Shown one piece after another: positions 36,504-44,902 of a DNA stretch of 64,000 bases; within the stretch, counting starts at the first letter, position 1, and each line of letters begins with the position of its first letter. The stretch is from positions 124,001 to 188,000 of the forward strand of contig NZ_QFHO01000004.1 of the NCBI RefSeq assembly GCF_004920835.1, given 5' to 3'. The notes under the pieces were generated by a model. The model did no database searches, was not told the DNA's origin, and was given only the letters and a program-made list of their open reading frames with translations. Made by a program: the position numbers and the translations under genes. Source of the DNA: Stenotrophomonas maltophilia (lineage in GTDB: Bacteria > Pseudomonadota > Gammaproteobacteria > Xanthomonadales > Xanthomonadaceae).

Positions 36504-38306
36504 ATGACCGCAGCCACTGCACCTGCCGTACCCGCTTCCACCGCTCCGCGCTGGCCCGTACGCTACCTGCTCTTCATCGGCGGCCTCGGTGGCCTGCTGT
36601 ACGGCATCGACATCGGCATCATCGCCGGTGCCCTGCCCTATCTTGAAGCCACCGCCAGCCACGCCTGGCAGCTCAGCAGCCAGCAGCTCGGCTTCGTCGT
36701 GGCGGCGGTGTTGCTCGGCAGCGTGTTGTCCTCGCTGTTCGCCGGCATGGTCGCCGACCTGATCGGCCGCCGCGGCGCGATGCTGCTGGCCGGCCTGCTG
36801 TTCACCGCCTCGATTCCGATCATGGCGCTGGCCTCGGGCTACACGCCGTTGCTGCTCGGCCGGCTGCTGCAGGGCATCAGTGGCGGCCTGATCGGCGTGG
36901 TGATTCCGCTGTACCTGGCCGAAGTGCTCAGCCCGGAACGACGCGGGCGCGGCGCGGCGATGTTCCAGCTGCTGCTGACCATCGGCCTGGTGTTGGCGGC
37001 CCTGATCGGCCTCTATCACGCGCATGCGGTGGATGCCGCCGCTGAAGCCGTGCGTTCGCTGCCGGTGGCACAGCAGGCGCAGGAGCTGTTTGCGGTGAAG
37101 GACCACGCCTGGCGCACCATCTTCTGGACCTGCCTGGCGCCGGGCCTGCTGTTCTGCGCCGGCATCTTCTGGCTGTCCGAGTCACCGCGCTGGCTGGTGC
37201 GCCGCGGCCGCATCGATGACGCACGCCGCAGCCTGCAGCGCGTGCTGCCTGCTTCGGAGGTGGAGCCCACGCTTGCACAGATCCAGGCGCCGGAATCGAG
37301 CAGCAGCAGCGGCAAGCGCGACCCGCTGCTCAGCCGCCGCTATGTGGTGCCGTTCCTGCTCGCGTGCGTAGTGCTGGCCTGCACCCAGGCCACCGGCATC
37401 AACTCGGTGCTGGCCTACGCGGTGAACATCCTCAACCAGGCCGGCCTGTCCGGCTCGGTGGCCAATGGCGCCGACGTGGCGATCAAGCTGCTCAACGCGG
37501 TGATGACCGTGGTCGCACTGCTGCTGGTCGACCGCAAGGGCCGCAAGTTCCTGCTGATGCTTGGCAGTGGCGGCATCTGCGTGGCCCTGCTGGCAGCGGC
37601 GACGCTGTTCTTCCAGGCCGAACGCGGTCGCACCGACGTGCAGCCGCAGCTGCAGGCGGCGGTCAGCGGCGATGGCCTGCAGCTGGTACTGGACGATACG
37701 CAGTGGCAGCGCTTGGGCGCTGGCATCGACAGCGAAGGCCGGCCGATGCAGCTGACCGTCTCCTACGCCTACGGTGACTTCACCAACGTGCGCGCCCTGC
37801 GCAGCGACAACCTGATTGATCGCGAGCTGCGCATCGAGCGCGCAGGCACTGTGCAGCCGGACAGCGTGATCGGCGCGTTCTTCCGCAAACTGCGCCTGAA
37901 CCCGTTCGCCGACCCGGCCGCTGCTGCGCAGGCGCCGCTGCGCATCGAACAGGCCCGCATCGGCCCGGTGCCGCCGCCTGCACATGGCTGGGCGGTGGCC
38001 GCCTGCATCCTGGCGTTCGTCGCGTTCTTCGCGGTCGGTCCGGGCGTATGCGTGTGGCTGGCACTGTCGGAGCTGATGCCGAACCGTATCCGCTCCAATG
38101 GCATGAGCATCGCGCTGCTGATCAACCAGTTCGTATCCACCACCATCGCCGCCATCTTCCTGCCCACGGTGGGCCACTACGGCTACGCCAGCATGTTCGT
38201 GTTCTGGGCGGCGTGCACCTTCGTGTTCTTCCTGGTGGCTGCACTCTGGCTGCCGGAGACCAAGGGCAAGTCGCTGGAAGAGATCGAAGCGCGGTTCGCC
38301 CGGTAG
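36504..38306 (+). CDS. MFS sugar porter with about 120-residue periplasmic insertion, probable GalNAc permease
   Basis: The protein has 600 residues, much longer than usual sugar porters (about 450-500). Signature motifs are present: GGLLYGIDIGIIAGAL, DLIGRRGAM, GGLIGVVIPLYLAEV, PERRGRG, LSESPRWLVRRGR, TQATGINSVLAYAVNIL, DRKGRK and LPETKGKSLEEIE. Between helices 9 and 10, about residues 372-494 are hydrophilic (AERGRTDVQPQ...LRIEQARIGPVPPPAH), which topology places in the periplasm. As last gene of the operon it is the likely inner-membrane GalNAc importer. Its TAG stop is the TAG of a SMAG repeat. Confidence 0.87.
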   Translation: MTAATAPAVPASTAPRWPVRYLLFIGGLGGLLYGIDIGIIAGALPYLEATASHAWQLSSQQLGFVVAAVLLGSVLSSLFAGMVADLIGRRGAMLLAGLLFTASIPIMALASGYTPLLLGRLLQGISGGLIGVVIPLYLAEVLSPERRGRGAAMFQLLLTIGLVLAALIGLYHAHAVDAAAEAVRSLPVAQQAQELFAVKDHAWRTIFWTCLAPGLLFCAGIFWLSESPRWLVRRGRIDDARRSLQRVLPASEVEPTLAQIQAPESSSSSGKRDPLLSRRYVVPFLLACVVLACTQATGINSVLAYAVNILNQAGLSGSVANGADVAIKLLNAVMTVVALLLVDRKGRKFLLMLGSGGICVALLAAATLFFQAERGRTDVQPQLQAAVSGDGLQLVLDDTQWQRLGAGIDSEGRPMQLTVSYAYGDFTNVRALRSDNLIDRELRIERAGTVQPDSVIGAFFRKLRLNPFADPAAAAQAPLRIEQARIGPVPPPAHGWAVAACILAFVAFFAVGPGVCVWLALSELMPNRIRSNGMSIALLINQFVSTTIAAIFLPTVGHYGYASMFVFWAACTFVFFLVAALWLPETKGKSLEEIEARFAR

Positions 38307-38325
38307 CGGTCGACCTTGGTCGACC
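38303..38325 (+). repeat. SMAG-type REP palindrome overlapping the MFS stop codon
   Basis: GTAGCGGTCGACC followed by TTGGTCGACC has the GTAG head and a GGTCGACC palindrome. Its TAG (38304-38306) is the stop codon of the sugar porter, and the hairpin may end the aga transcript. Confidence 0.65.
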
Positions 38326-38358
38326 TCCGCACGCAGCGCGGGGGTGTTGGCGCGCCCG

Positions 38359-38829
38359 TCATTCGCCGGTGATGTGCCTGGCCAGCTCCCGCGCTTCGGC
38401 AACGCTGGACAACCCGCTCAGCATCATCGATTCACCGAATGGCCCCTGCACGGTCGCCACCATCAGCACGCGGCCATCCACGCTGAGCGCCGCACGCTGG
38501 CCCACCAAGGCAGCGGTGCCATCGTGGATGCGTTGATGTGCCTCCGGCCGGTAGCGGATCTGCAGGCCCGGCTGCTTGCGTTCGTCCAGCACGTAGCGCA
38601 CATCGGCGATGTCTGCGCTGCCGGCAATCGGCGGCTCGCGCAGGGCCAGGGTTTCGCCCTGCCACTGTACCGGCGTGCCCTTGCCGGCTGCATCGACCGC
38701 GCTCAGGCGCACATCCACTCCGGGTCGTGGCGCATGATCCTTGCCTGCCCAGGCACCGGGTGTGGCGCCCGGCATGCATCCGGTCAGGATCAACGCCATG
38801 CCCAGCAACAGCGGAAGCGCAGCCCTCAC
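38359..38829 (-). CDS. Lipoprotein with SecDF P1 head-like domain
   Basis: The protein has 156 residues from a GTG at 38829 that overlaps the previous stop (GTGA). A lipoprotein signal (RAALPLLLGMALILTGC) precedes a domain resembling the SecDF periplasmic head: ADIADVRYVLDERKQPGLQIRYRPEAHQRI, a GQRAALSVDGRVLMVATV strand pair, then FGESMMLSGLSSVAEARELARHI. Function unknown; it may be an envelope-anchored binding domain. It is coupled to the HdeD-like gene. Confidence 0.75.
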   Translation of the reverse strand: MRAALPLLLGMALILTGCMPGATPGAWAGKDHAPRPGVDVRLSAVDAAGKGTPVQWQGETLALREPPIAGSADIADVRYVLDERKQPGLQIRYRPEAHQRIHDGTAALVGQRAALSVDGRVLMVATVQGPFGESMMLSGLSSVAEARELARHITGE

Positions 38830-39377
38830 TTCAGCTTCCGCAGCTTGAATGCCACCAGCACCTGCAGCAGCCCATACAGCAGGCTGCCAATGCCGATCCA
38901 CAGCGTGGTCACCGCAACGCCTGCATACGGATTGGCCGCAAACAGCAGGCCCAGCACCACCGCCAGCACGCCACTGAGGATCAGCAGCCACTCGCCCTGG
39001 ATCTGCTTGCGCACGCGTATCGCGAACACGATGCGATAGATACCTGCCACCAGCAGCCACGCTGCCAGGAACAGCACCAGCACGCTGGCGGTGGCCAGCG
39101 GATTGATCACCGCCAGGATGCCGAAGCCCAGCGAGGCGATGGCATACAGCGCCAACCACCCACGCGAGGCACCGCTGCCGCCGCTGATCAGTGCGAACAG
39201 GCTGATGACACCTTCAACGATGGCCATCACGCCCAGTGTCCACGCCAGTGCCATCGCCGCGGACAGCGGCCAGCCAATGGCAACGATGCCGAAACCCAGT
39301 GCGACGAGCCCGTACAGCAGCAGGATCCACCAGCTGCGCCCAACCGCCGACAGCAAGGGAGACAAGGGGGAATTCAT
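38826..39377 (-). CDS. HdeD-family (DUF308) membrane protein
   Basis: The protein has 183 residues from ATG 39377, with AAGGAG five bases upstream; a GTG six bases earlier is in frame. Six hydrophobic segments in three pairs repeat a pattern such as WWILLLYGLVALGFGIVAI, GWLALYAIASLGFGILAVINP and GEWLLILSGVLAVVLGLLFAANP. This internal repeat is typical of HdeD. In E. coli HdeD aids acid resistance at high density; the role here is inferred from family only. Confidence 0.85.
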   Translation of the reverse strand: MNSPLSPLLSAVGRSWWILLLYGLVALGFGIVAIGWPLSAAMALAWTLGVMAIVEGVISLFALISGGSGASRGWLALYAIASLGFGILAVINPLATASVLVLFLAAWLLVAGIYRIVFAIRVRKQIQGEWLLILSGVLAVVLGLLFAANPYAGVAVTTLWIGIGSLLYGLLQVLVAFKLRKLK

Positions 39378-39435
39378 GGCCACTCCTTCGATCCGGAACC
39401 GGCCTCATCCTAGCCCCTGTGGATGAAGAGGACGA

Positions 39436-40125
39436 TCACGGCGCCCGCGCGCACACCCATACGCGCACCTCTCCAACTCCCACGCAGCGCAGCGTTTCGG
39501 TAATCTCCATCACCGTACTGCCGGTGGTCATCACGTCATCGACCACCGTCAGTCGCGGTGGCACCGGACGGCGTACATCGAAGGCATCGAACAGGTTCTC
39601 CCGGCGCTGTTCGGCCGTGCGTTCGGACTGGGGCGCGGTGTGGCGCCGCCTGTACAGCCCCTGCCAGACCGGCATCGGCAGCAGGCGGCACAGTTCTGCC
39701 GCCTGGTTGTAACCGCGCTGGCGCAGGCGGCGCCCGTGCAACGGCACCGGCACCAGCGGTGGGCATGACCAGGGCGGCGGTGCCCGCTGCATCAACTGTG
39801 ACAGCAGGCGACCGGCGGCGAGGTCCTGATGGAACTTGTAGCGCACCAGCAGCTGGTCGACCGGCGGCAGGTACAGCAGGCTGGCATGCGTGGCGGCCTG
39901 CGGCGGTGCTTCCTCACGGCAGGTACCGCAGACGATCAACGCGTTGTCCGGCAACGGCAGTGCACACCGCAGGCAGGTGCGGCCAGCCCAGGGCAGTCCG
40001 GCCAGGCAGGCACCGCAGAGATCGAGCCCATCGTGGCCCGGGTCACCGCAGACCAGGCAACGGAGTGGTAGCAGCACGCGAAGTGCTGCCTGCACGTGGC
40101 GGCCCGCGTCGAAGAAAACAGACAT
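39436..40125 (-). CDS. comF: ComF/GntX-family phosphoribosyltransferase-like protein
   Basis: The protein has 229 residues. N-terminal zinc-finger cysteines (RCLVCGD, LCGACLAG, CLRCALPL, VCGTCREE) precede a type I phosphoribosyltransferase domain with LLVRYKFHQDLAAGRLL, LVPVPLHGRRLRQRGYNQAAEL and the PRPP loop VVDDVMTTGSTVMEIT. ComF acts in uptake of single-stranded DNA during competence, and GntX in use of external nucleic acids. No other competence genes are present here. Confidence 0.9.
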   Translation of the reverse strand: MSVFFDAGRHVQAALRVLLPLRCLVCGDPGHDGLDLCGACLAGLPWAGRTCLRCALPLPDNALIVCGTCREEAPPQAATHASLLYLPPVDQLLVRYKFHQDLAAGRLLSQLMQRAPPPWSCPPLVPVPLHGRRLRQRGYNQAAELCRLLPMPVWQGLYRRRHTAPQSERTAEQRRENLFDAFDVRRPVPPRLTVVDDVMTTGSTVMEITETLRCVGVGEVRVWVCARAP

Positions 40126-40220
40126 GCGCTTCAGCGTGACGCAGCCGTCAGCGCGTCGCCATCGGGTGTGTCCTCAACGAGCCGTAGGAGTTTTGTCGCC
40201 CACCCGCTGCCCCGATCACC

Positions 40221-41390
40221 TCACCGCGTTGGCGCAGGCTTCGCATCCACCCGGGTGCGATACACCATGTACGGCGTCTGCCGGCGATCAACGCCACCAT
40301 TGAATCCGGCCTGCCGATGCAGCTGGTTGGCGGTGAAGTACAGGTAGCCGTCCGGTCCCATCGACAAGGTATCCGGCCACAGGATGCGCGGATCGTGCAC
40401 CACGGTCGTCCATCGTCCATCCGCATCGCGGGCATGAATGGCGTTGTGCTCGTAGTCGCTCGCATACAGCCGGCCGTTGGCATCCATTTCCATCCCATCG
40501 GAGGCGCCCTTGTCGCCCAGGTCGACCACGGCCGCAGCCAACGCCGCTTCACTTACCTTGGGGTCGCGCAGCAAGACGGTGGGCACGCTGTACAGATGAC
40601 GGCTGGACAACGGGGTATAGAACAGCGTCCCGCCATCGGGTGACAAGGCAATGCCATCGGCGGCCACGGTGAACGGCTGCGTCGAACCATCCGGATTGCG
40701 CAGTCGCATCTGCTGCCCTTCCACGATCGGTACGAATGCCGGATCCGCCGATGTGGACACATGACCGACCAGGCGCTTGGATGCGGCGCCGGTGGCGAGG
40801 TCGATCACGATGATGCCGCCGATTCCGCTCAGCGACGAGTCGGTCACGTAGGCCACGCCCTCGTGGCCGACACGGAAATCGAAGCGCACATCATTGACGT
40901 AGGTGCGCGCGTCGATGACGTTGGCCGGGAACACCAGCGTTCTGGCCACGGTATTGGTGGCCAGATCGATCGCCACCAGCTTGACGCCACCGGCCTGCGG
41001 CGCAGAGAACCCGGGCGCGGCGGTATCCAGCACCCACAACCGGCCCTGGCCATCGGCCACCACACTCTGCACGCTGATGAAGTGGGCCGTCGGATCGGGA
41101 CCGTCCTTGCGGTTGATGCGCGCATCCGGATAGGGCACGGCGTGACCATCACGCCACTCGGCCACGCTGTAGGGCACCTCATCGCCCCAGCGCGGGAAGT
41201 TGACGAAGATGCGTCCGCTTTCAGACACCGCCACGCTGGTAGGCATAGCACCTTCGAAACGCGCCACCGGCTCAATGACACCGATGCTGCGTTCGCTGGG
41301 CAGCACAGGAGTGCCCGCCAGCGCCAGCGCGGGGGAACTGGCCAGGGCCAGCACGGCAGCCGCCAGGCGGCGGATACGGCAGTTGATCAT
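40221..41390 (-). CDS. Secreted yellow/major-royal-jelly-like beta-propeller protein
   Basis: The protein has 389 residues with a signal peptide ending ALALAG. A propeller of the MRJP/yellow (SMP-30-like) superfamily is suggested by PTSVAVSESGRIFVNFPRW, VVADGQGRLWVLDT, YVNDVRFDFRVGHEGVAYVTDSS, ADGIALSPDGGTLFYTPL, DGMEMDANGRLYASDYEHNAI and DTLSMGPDGYLYFTANQLHR. The repeats include the metal-binding-like Asp/Asn pairs seen in lactonase relatives. Substrate unknown. Confidence 0.82.
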   Translation of the reverse strand: MINCRIRRLAAAVLALASSPALALAGTPVLPSERSIGVIEPVARFEGAMPTSVAVSESGRIFVNFPRWGDEVPYSVAEWRDGHAVPYPDARINRKDGPDPTAHFISVQSVVADGQGRLWVLDTAAPGFSAPQAGGVKLVAIDLATNTVARTLVFPANVIDARTYVNDVRFDFRVGHEGVAYVTDSSLSGIGGIIVIDLATGAASKRLVGHVSTSADPAFVPIVEGQQMRLRNPDGSTQPFTVAADGIALSPDGGTLFYTPLSSRHLYSVPTVLLRDPKVSEAALAAAVVDLGDKGASDGMEMDANGRLYASDYEHNAIHARDADGRWTTVVHDPRILWPDTLSMGPDGYLYFTANQLHRQAGFNGGVDRRQTPYMVYRTRVDAKPAPTR

Positions 41391-41597
41391 GGTTGCTCTC
41401 GATGCAGGTCCGGGTGCAGCCCCGGCGTGTATGCATCTTCAGCGGCGCACCTGGCATCGGGTAGACGGTGCAACGGGGAATCAGCTTCACTACAGGAGTG
41501 AAGATACGAAATGATTGATCCTGATTATCCGAGCAATGGAACGTGCCTATCGGCAGATCGTGCAGACCGCTGTCGCCCCACAATTGCGGCGCGCGCC

Positions 41598-42797
41598 CTA
41601 CAGGAGCAGAGCAGCCCGTTTTGCCGTCCGCCAAGCCAACAGTGCGGCGACCAGCAGGACGCCGGCGCTGGCCATGAAGTTGCTGGCATAGCCGAGACTG
41701 TCGAACAACAGTCCCCCCAGGGTGGAGCCCAGCGCGATCGAGCACTGCACTACCGCCACCATCAATCCGCCACCGGCCTCGGCACTGCCGGTGAAGGTCC
41801 GCGCGACCCAGCTCCACCAGCCCACTGGCGCCGCGGTGGCGAGGAAACCCCAGATGGCAAGGAGCGTCACCACCGGCCATGCGTATGCGCCCAGTGGCAC
41901 CAGCGCTACAGCCACAGCTGCCATCAGTACGGGGATTGCGATCAGGGTCCTGTACAGACCACGCGCAAGAAAGACACCAATGACGAGCGTCCCGACAACG
42001 CCGCTCGCGCCAATGGCAAGCAGCATCAATGGCAACGCGGTGCTGCCAGCATGGGTCACGGCTTCCAGGAACGGCCGGATATAAGTGAACAGTGCGAACT
42101 GCCCCATGAAGAATGCGCCGCAGGCCCCCATCCCGAGGAGCACGACGCGGTGCCTGAGCAAGCCCAGCACACTGTCGGTCGCGGCGACGGGCGATGCCGG
42201 CAGGCGGGGCAGGCTCAGCCATTGCCACACCAGTGCGACGGCCGCTATGGGCAACAGGCACAGGAAGGCACCCCGCCAACCGATCACACCGCCCAGCCAG
42301 CTCCCCAGCGGCGCGGCAATCACAGTTGCCAATGCGTTGCCCCCGTTGAAGATCGCCAGTGCGCGTGGCACCTGTGCCGCAGGTACCAGTCGCATGGCGG
42401 TGGCGGCGGACATCGACCAGAAGCCACCGATGACGATGCCGATCAGCGCGCGGCCCGCCATGTACATCGCATAGCCGTTGGCCCATGCCACCACCGCGCC
42501 GGAGACTGCCATCAGCGAGGTCAACGACAGCAGTAGTGTCCTGCGGTCCATGCGAGCCGCCACGCGGCTGATCGACAGGCTGGTCAGCACCGCGAACACA
42601 CCTGAGATGGCGATGCCGTAGCCGGCCATGCCTTCGCTTACGCGCAGATCGGCGGCCATGAGCGTGAGCAGGCTGACCGGCATGAACTCCGAAGCGATGA
42701 GAGCGAACACGCATAGCGTCATCGCCAGCACACCGCCCCAATGCGCACGCGCAGGAGTGCCTTCCGCCGTTGCGTTGGATGCGATCGAAGCACTCAT
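41598..42797 (-). CDS. MFS drug/arabinose-type efflux transporter (DHA1, AraJ-like)
   Basis: The protein has 399 residues from ATG 42797, one base after the stop of the upstream hydrolase gene, implying coupling. Twelve helices are predicted. Features include VFALIASEFMPVSLLTLMAADL, RMDRRTLLLSLTSLM (the MFS A-motif region), GRALIGIVIGGFWSMSAATAMRLVP and NALATVIAAPLGSWLGGVIGWRGAFLCLLP. Such transporters expel sugars or drugs. Co-transcription with the hydrolase and divergence from a LysR gene suggest an inducible unit. Confidence 0.87.
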   Translation of the reverse strand: MSASIASNATAEGTPARAHWGGVLAMTLCVFALIASEFMPVSLLTLMAADLRVSEGMAGYGIAISGVFAVLTSLSISRVAARMDRRTLLLSLTSLMAVSGAVVAWANGYAMYMAGRALIGIVIGGFWSMSAATAMRLVPAAQVPRALAIFNGGNALATVIAAPLGSWLGGVIGWRGAFLCLLPIAAVALVWQWLSLPRLPASPVAATDSVLGLLRHRVVLLGMGACGAFFMGQFALFTYIRPFLEAVTHAGSTALPLMLLAIGASGVVGTLVIGVFLARGLYRTLIAIPVLMAAVAVALVPLGAYAWPVVTLLAIWGFLATAAPVGWWSWVARTFTGSAEAGGGLMVAVVQCSIALGSTLGGLLFDSLGYASNFMASAGVLLVAALLAWRTAKRAALLL

Positions 42798-42798
42798 C

Positions 42799-43857
42799 TC
42801 AACGTTCTGCCAGGTTCTGCCTGAAGAAGCTGCCCAGCTTCGCAAACGGAATCAAATCGGTGCGGTCGTACAGATCCACGTGGCCGGCTCCCGGCACGAT
42901 ATACAACTCCTTGGGTTGACCCGCCAGTCGGTAGGCGTCTTCGCTGAATTCACGAGAGTGCGCTTCGCTGCCGGCGATGAACAACATGGGACGTGGCGAG
43001 ATCGTTTCGATGTCGTTGAACGGATAGAAATTCATGAAGCGCACTTCGCTGGTCAGCATGCGGTTCTGGGTCTGTTCCAGCGTATAGCCCTTGGGAAGGG
43101 CGGCGCCGCGCGTGGTGCGGTAGAAATCCCAGAATTCACGGGTGACCGGGTCTGCATCGGGCGGCAGCGTGGCCGGCAGATAATCGAGGAAGACGCCCTT
43201 GCCACTATCGAACTCGGTGTAGCGCTGCTCGGCGGCTTTTTCCAGCAGTGCCTTGCGCTGGTCTGCGCTCTGCGAATGCTTCAGGCCATTGCGTGTAACC
43301 GCGCCCATATCGTACATGCTGACGGTGGCGACGGCCTTCAGGCGTGGGTCCAGCTTGGCGGCTGCGATGGAAAAGCTGCCGCTGCCGCAGATACCGAGCA
43401 CGCCGATGCGCTCCCGATCGATGAACTCGCGCGTCCCCAGGTAGTCGACCGAAGCGCTGAAGGCTTCCACATAGATCTCCGGGGCCACCAGATTGCGCGG
43501 CTCACCCTGGCTTTCGCCCCAGAACGGCAGGTCGATCGCCAGCGTCACAAAGCCCTGCTCGGCCAGCTTCTGCGCGTACAGCTGCGCGCTCTGCTCTTTC
43601 ACCGCGCCCATCGGGTGGCCGACGATGATCGCCGGGGCGTGCTCATTCCCGCGCCGGGTTTTCGGGCGGTACAACGTACCCACTACGCTCATCTGGTACT
43701 GGTTGCGGAACGTCACACGCTCGCGGGATACATCGGCGCTTCTGTAGAAGTTGTCCGCGCCCGCCGGCTTTTCCGCAACAGGAACATCGGCGGCCATCAC
43801 GGTCAAAGGGGCGAATGCACTGGTGATCAGCGCCAGCAGCAGGGAGGTGCGCTTCAT
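42799..43857 (-). CDS. Secreted alpha/beta hydrolase, YcjY-like
   Basis: The protein has 352 residues from ATG 43857 (AAGG eight bases upstream). A signal peptide ends TVMAAD. The fold is read from APAIIVGHPMGAVKEQSAQLYAQKLAEQGF, LAIDLPFWGESQGEPRN and the elbow LGICGSGSFSIAAAK, whose central residue is Cys, not Ser. MLFIAGSEAHSRE and VPGAGHVDLYD (catalytic His) follow. Cys at the elbow is seen in dienelactone-hydrolase-like and YcjY groups. Substrate unknown; it is paired with an MFS exporter. Confidence 0.82.
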   Translation of the reverse strand: MKRTSLLLALITSAFAPLTVMAADVPVAEKPAGADNFYRSADVSRERVTFRNQYQMSVVGTLYRPKTRRGNEHAPAIIVGHPMGAVKEQSAQLYAQKLAEQGFVTLAIDLPFWGESQGEPRNLVAPEIYVEAFSASVDYLGTREFIDRERIGVLGICGSGSFSIAAAKLDPRLKAVATVSMYDMGAVTRNGLKHSQSADQRKALLEKAAEQRYTEFDSGKGVFLDYLPATLPPDADPVTREFWDFYRTTRGAALPKGYTLEQTQNRMLTSEVRFMNFYPFNDIETISPRPMLFIAGSEAHSREFSEDAYRLAGQPKELYIVPGAGHVDLYDRTDLIPFAKLGSFFRQNLAER

Positions 43858-43915
43858 GGTCGTGGCCTTGGAGGAGGATGCAGGGCGCCACGATAGGCGG
43901 GGGGGCCTGCCCTGA

Positions 43916-43941
43916 TAATCCACCTGCCGATTGATGGATTA
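43916..43941. promoter_or_regulatory. Perfect dyad TAATCCA-N12-TGGATTA, likely LysR operator
   Basis: The two 7-base arms are exact inverted repeats separated by 12 bases, in the gap between the divergent hydrolase/MFS operon and the LysR-type gene. LysR regulators usually bind such interrupted dyads in exactly this position. Confidence 0.75.
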
Positions 43942-44001
43942 CTGAGCTGTGCTCACAAGTCCGTGCTAGGGTTCGGCCATGCCTCCGAACGATGCAGCGC
44001 C

Positions 44002-44895
44002 ATGGCCTTCGTGAAATCCAATGATCTCCAGGCGTTCCTGGTTGTCGCGCAGGAACAGAGCTTTACCAAGGCAGCTGCGCGCCTCGGCGTCACTCCTTCG
44101 GCGTTGAGCCATTCGATGCGCCTGCTGGAAGAGCGACTGGGCATCCGCCTGTTGGCCCGCACCACCCGCAATGTTTCGCCCACCCAGGCCGGCGAGCGTC
44201 TGATGCACTCCATCGGCCCTCACTTCGCGGCCATCGGCGCCAGCATCGAGGCACTGGGCGAACTGCGCGACACCCCGACCGGAACACTGCGGATTTCCTG
44301 TACCGACGATTCGATCGAGATGATCATCCGCCCGCGTCTCGCTGGCTTCCTGGCCACGTACCCGGACATCACGCTGGAGTTCTACGTGGACTACGGGTTC
44401 ACCAACGTGGTCGAGCAGCGTTTCGACGCCGGCATCCGCCTGGGTGAGGCGCTGAGCAAGGACATGATCGCAGTTCGTGTCGGTCCAGACTGGAGGCTGG
44501 TCGTAGTGGCCTCACCTGCATACTTCGACGCGCACCCGAAGCCGAAGAAGCCGGCCGACATCACCCGCCACCGCTGCATCAACATCCGCCACCGTCCCAA
44601 CGGATCGATCTACGCCTGGGAATTCGAGGACAAGGGCAAGGAGTTCAGCGTGCGCGGGGAGGGACCGCTGGTGTTCAACAGCATGAGTCACGTCATCAAC
44701 GCCGCGCTTGACGGTCTGGGGCTGGCCTATGTTCCCGAACCACTGGTCACCGAGCATCTGGCGGCTGGGCGCCTGGTGGCCGTGCTGGACAAATGGTGCG
44801 TGCCCTTCGCCGGTTACCACCTGTACTACCCGAACCGACGCCAGCCATCGCCCGCGTTCTCGGCACTGGTGGCCTGGCTGCGCCAGGGCACATGA
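44002..44895 (+). CDS. LysR-family transcriptional regulator
   Basis: The protein has 297 residues from ATG 44002. The N-terminal HTH is DLQAFLVVAQEQSFTKAAARLGVTPSALSHSMRLLEERLGIRLLARTTRNVSPTQAGERL. The PBP-like effector domain contains TGTLRISCTDDSIEMIIRPRL, FDAGIRLGEALSKDMIAVRVGP and AGRLVAVLDKWC. It diverges from the hydrolase/MFS pair and probably controls it through the dyad at 43916-43941. Confidence 0.92.
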   Translation: MAFVKSNDLQAFLVVAQEQSFTKAAARLGVTPSALSHSMRLLEERLGIRLLARTTRNVSPTQAGERLMHSIGPHFAAIGASIEALGELRDTPTGTLRISCTDDSIEMIIRPRLAGFLATYPDITLEFYVDYGFTNVVEQRFDAGIRLGEALSKDMIAVRVGPDWRLVVVASPAYFDAHPKPKKPADITRHRCINIRHRPNGSIYAWEFEDKGKEFSVRGEGPLVFNSMSHVINAALDGLGLAYVPEPLVTEHLAAGRLVAVLDKWCVPFAGYHLYYPNRRQPSPAFSALVAWLRQGT

Positions 44896-44902
44896 GCCTG
44901 CC

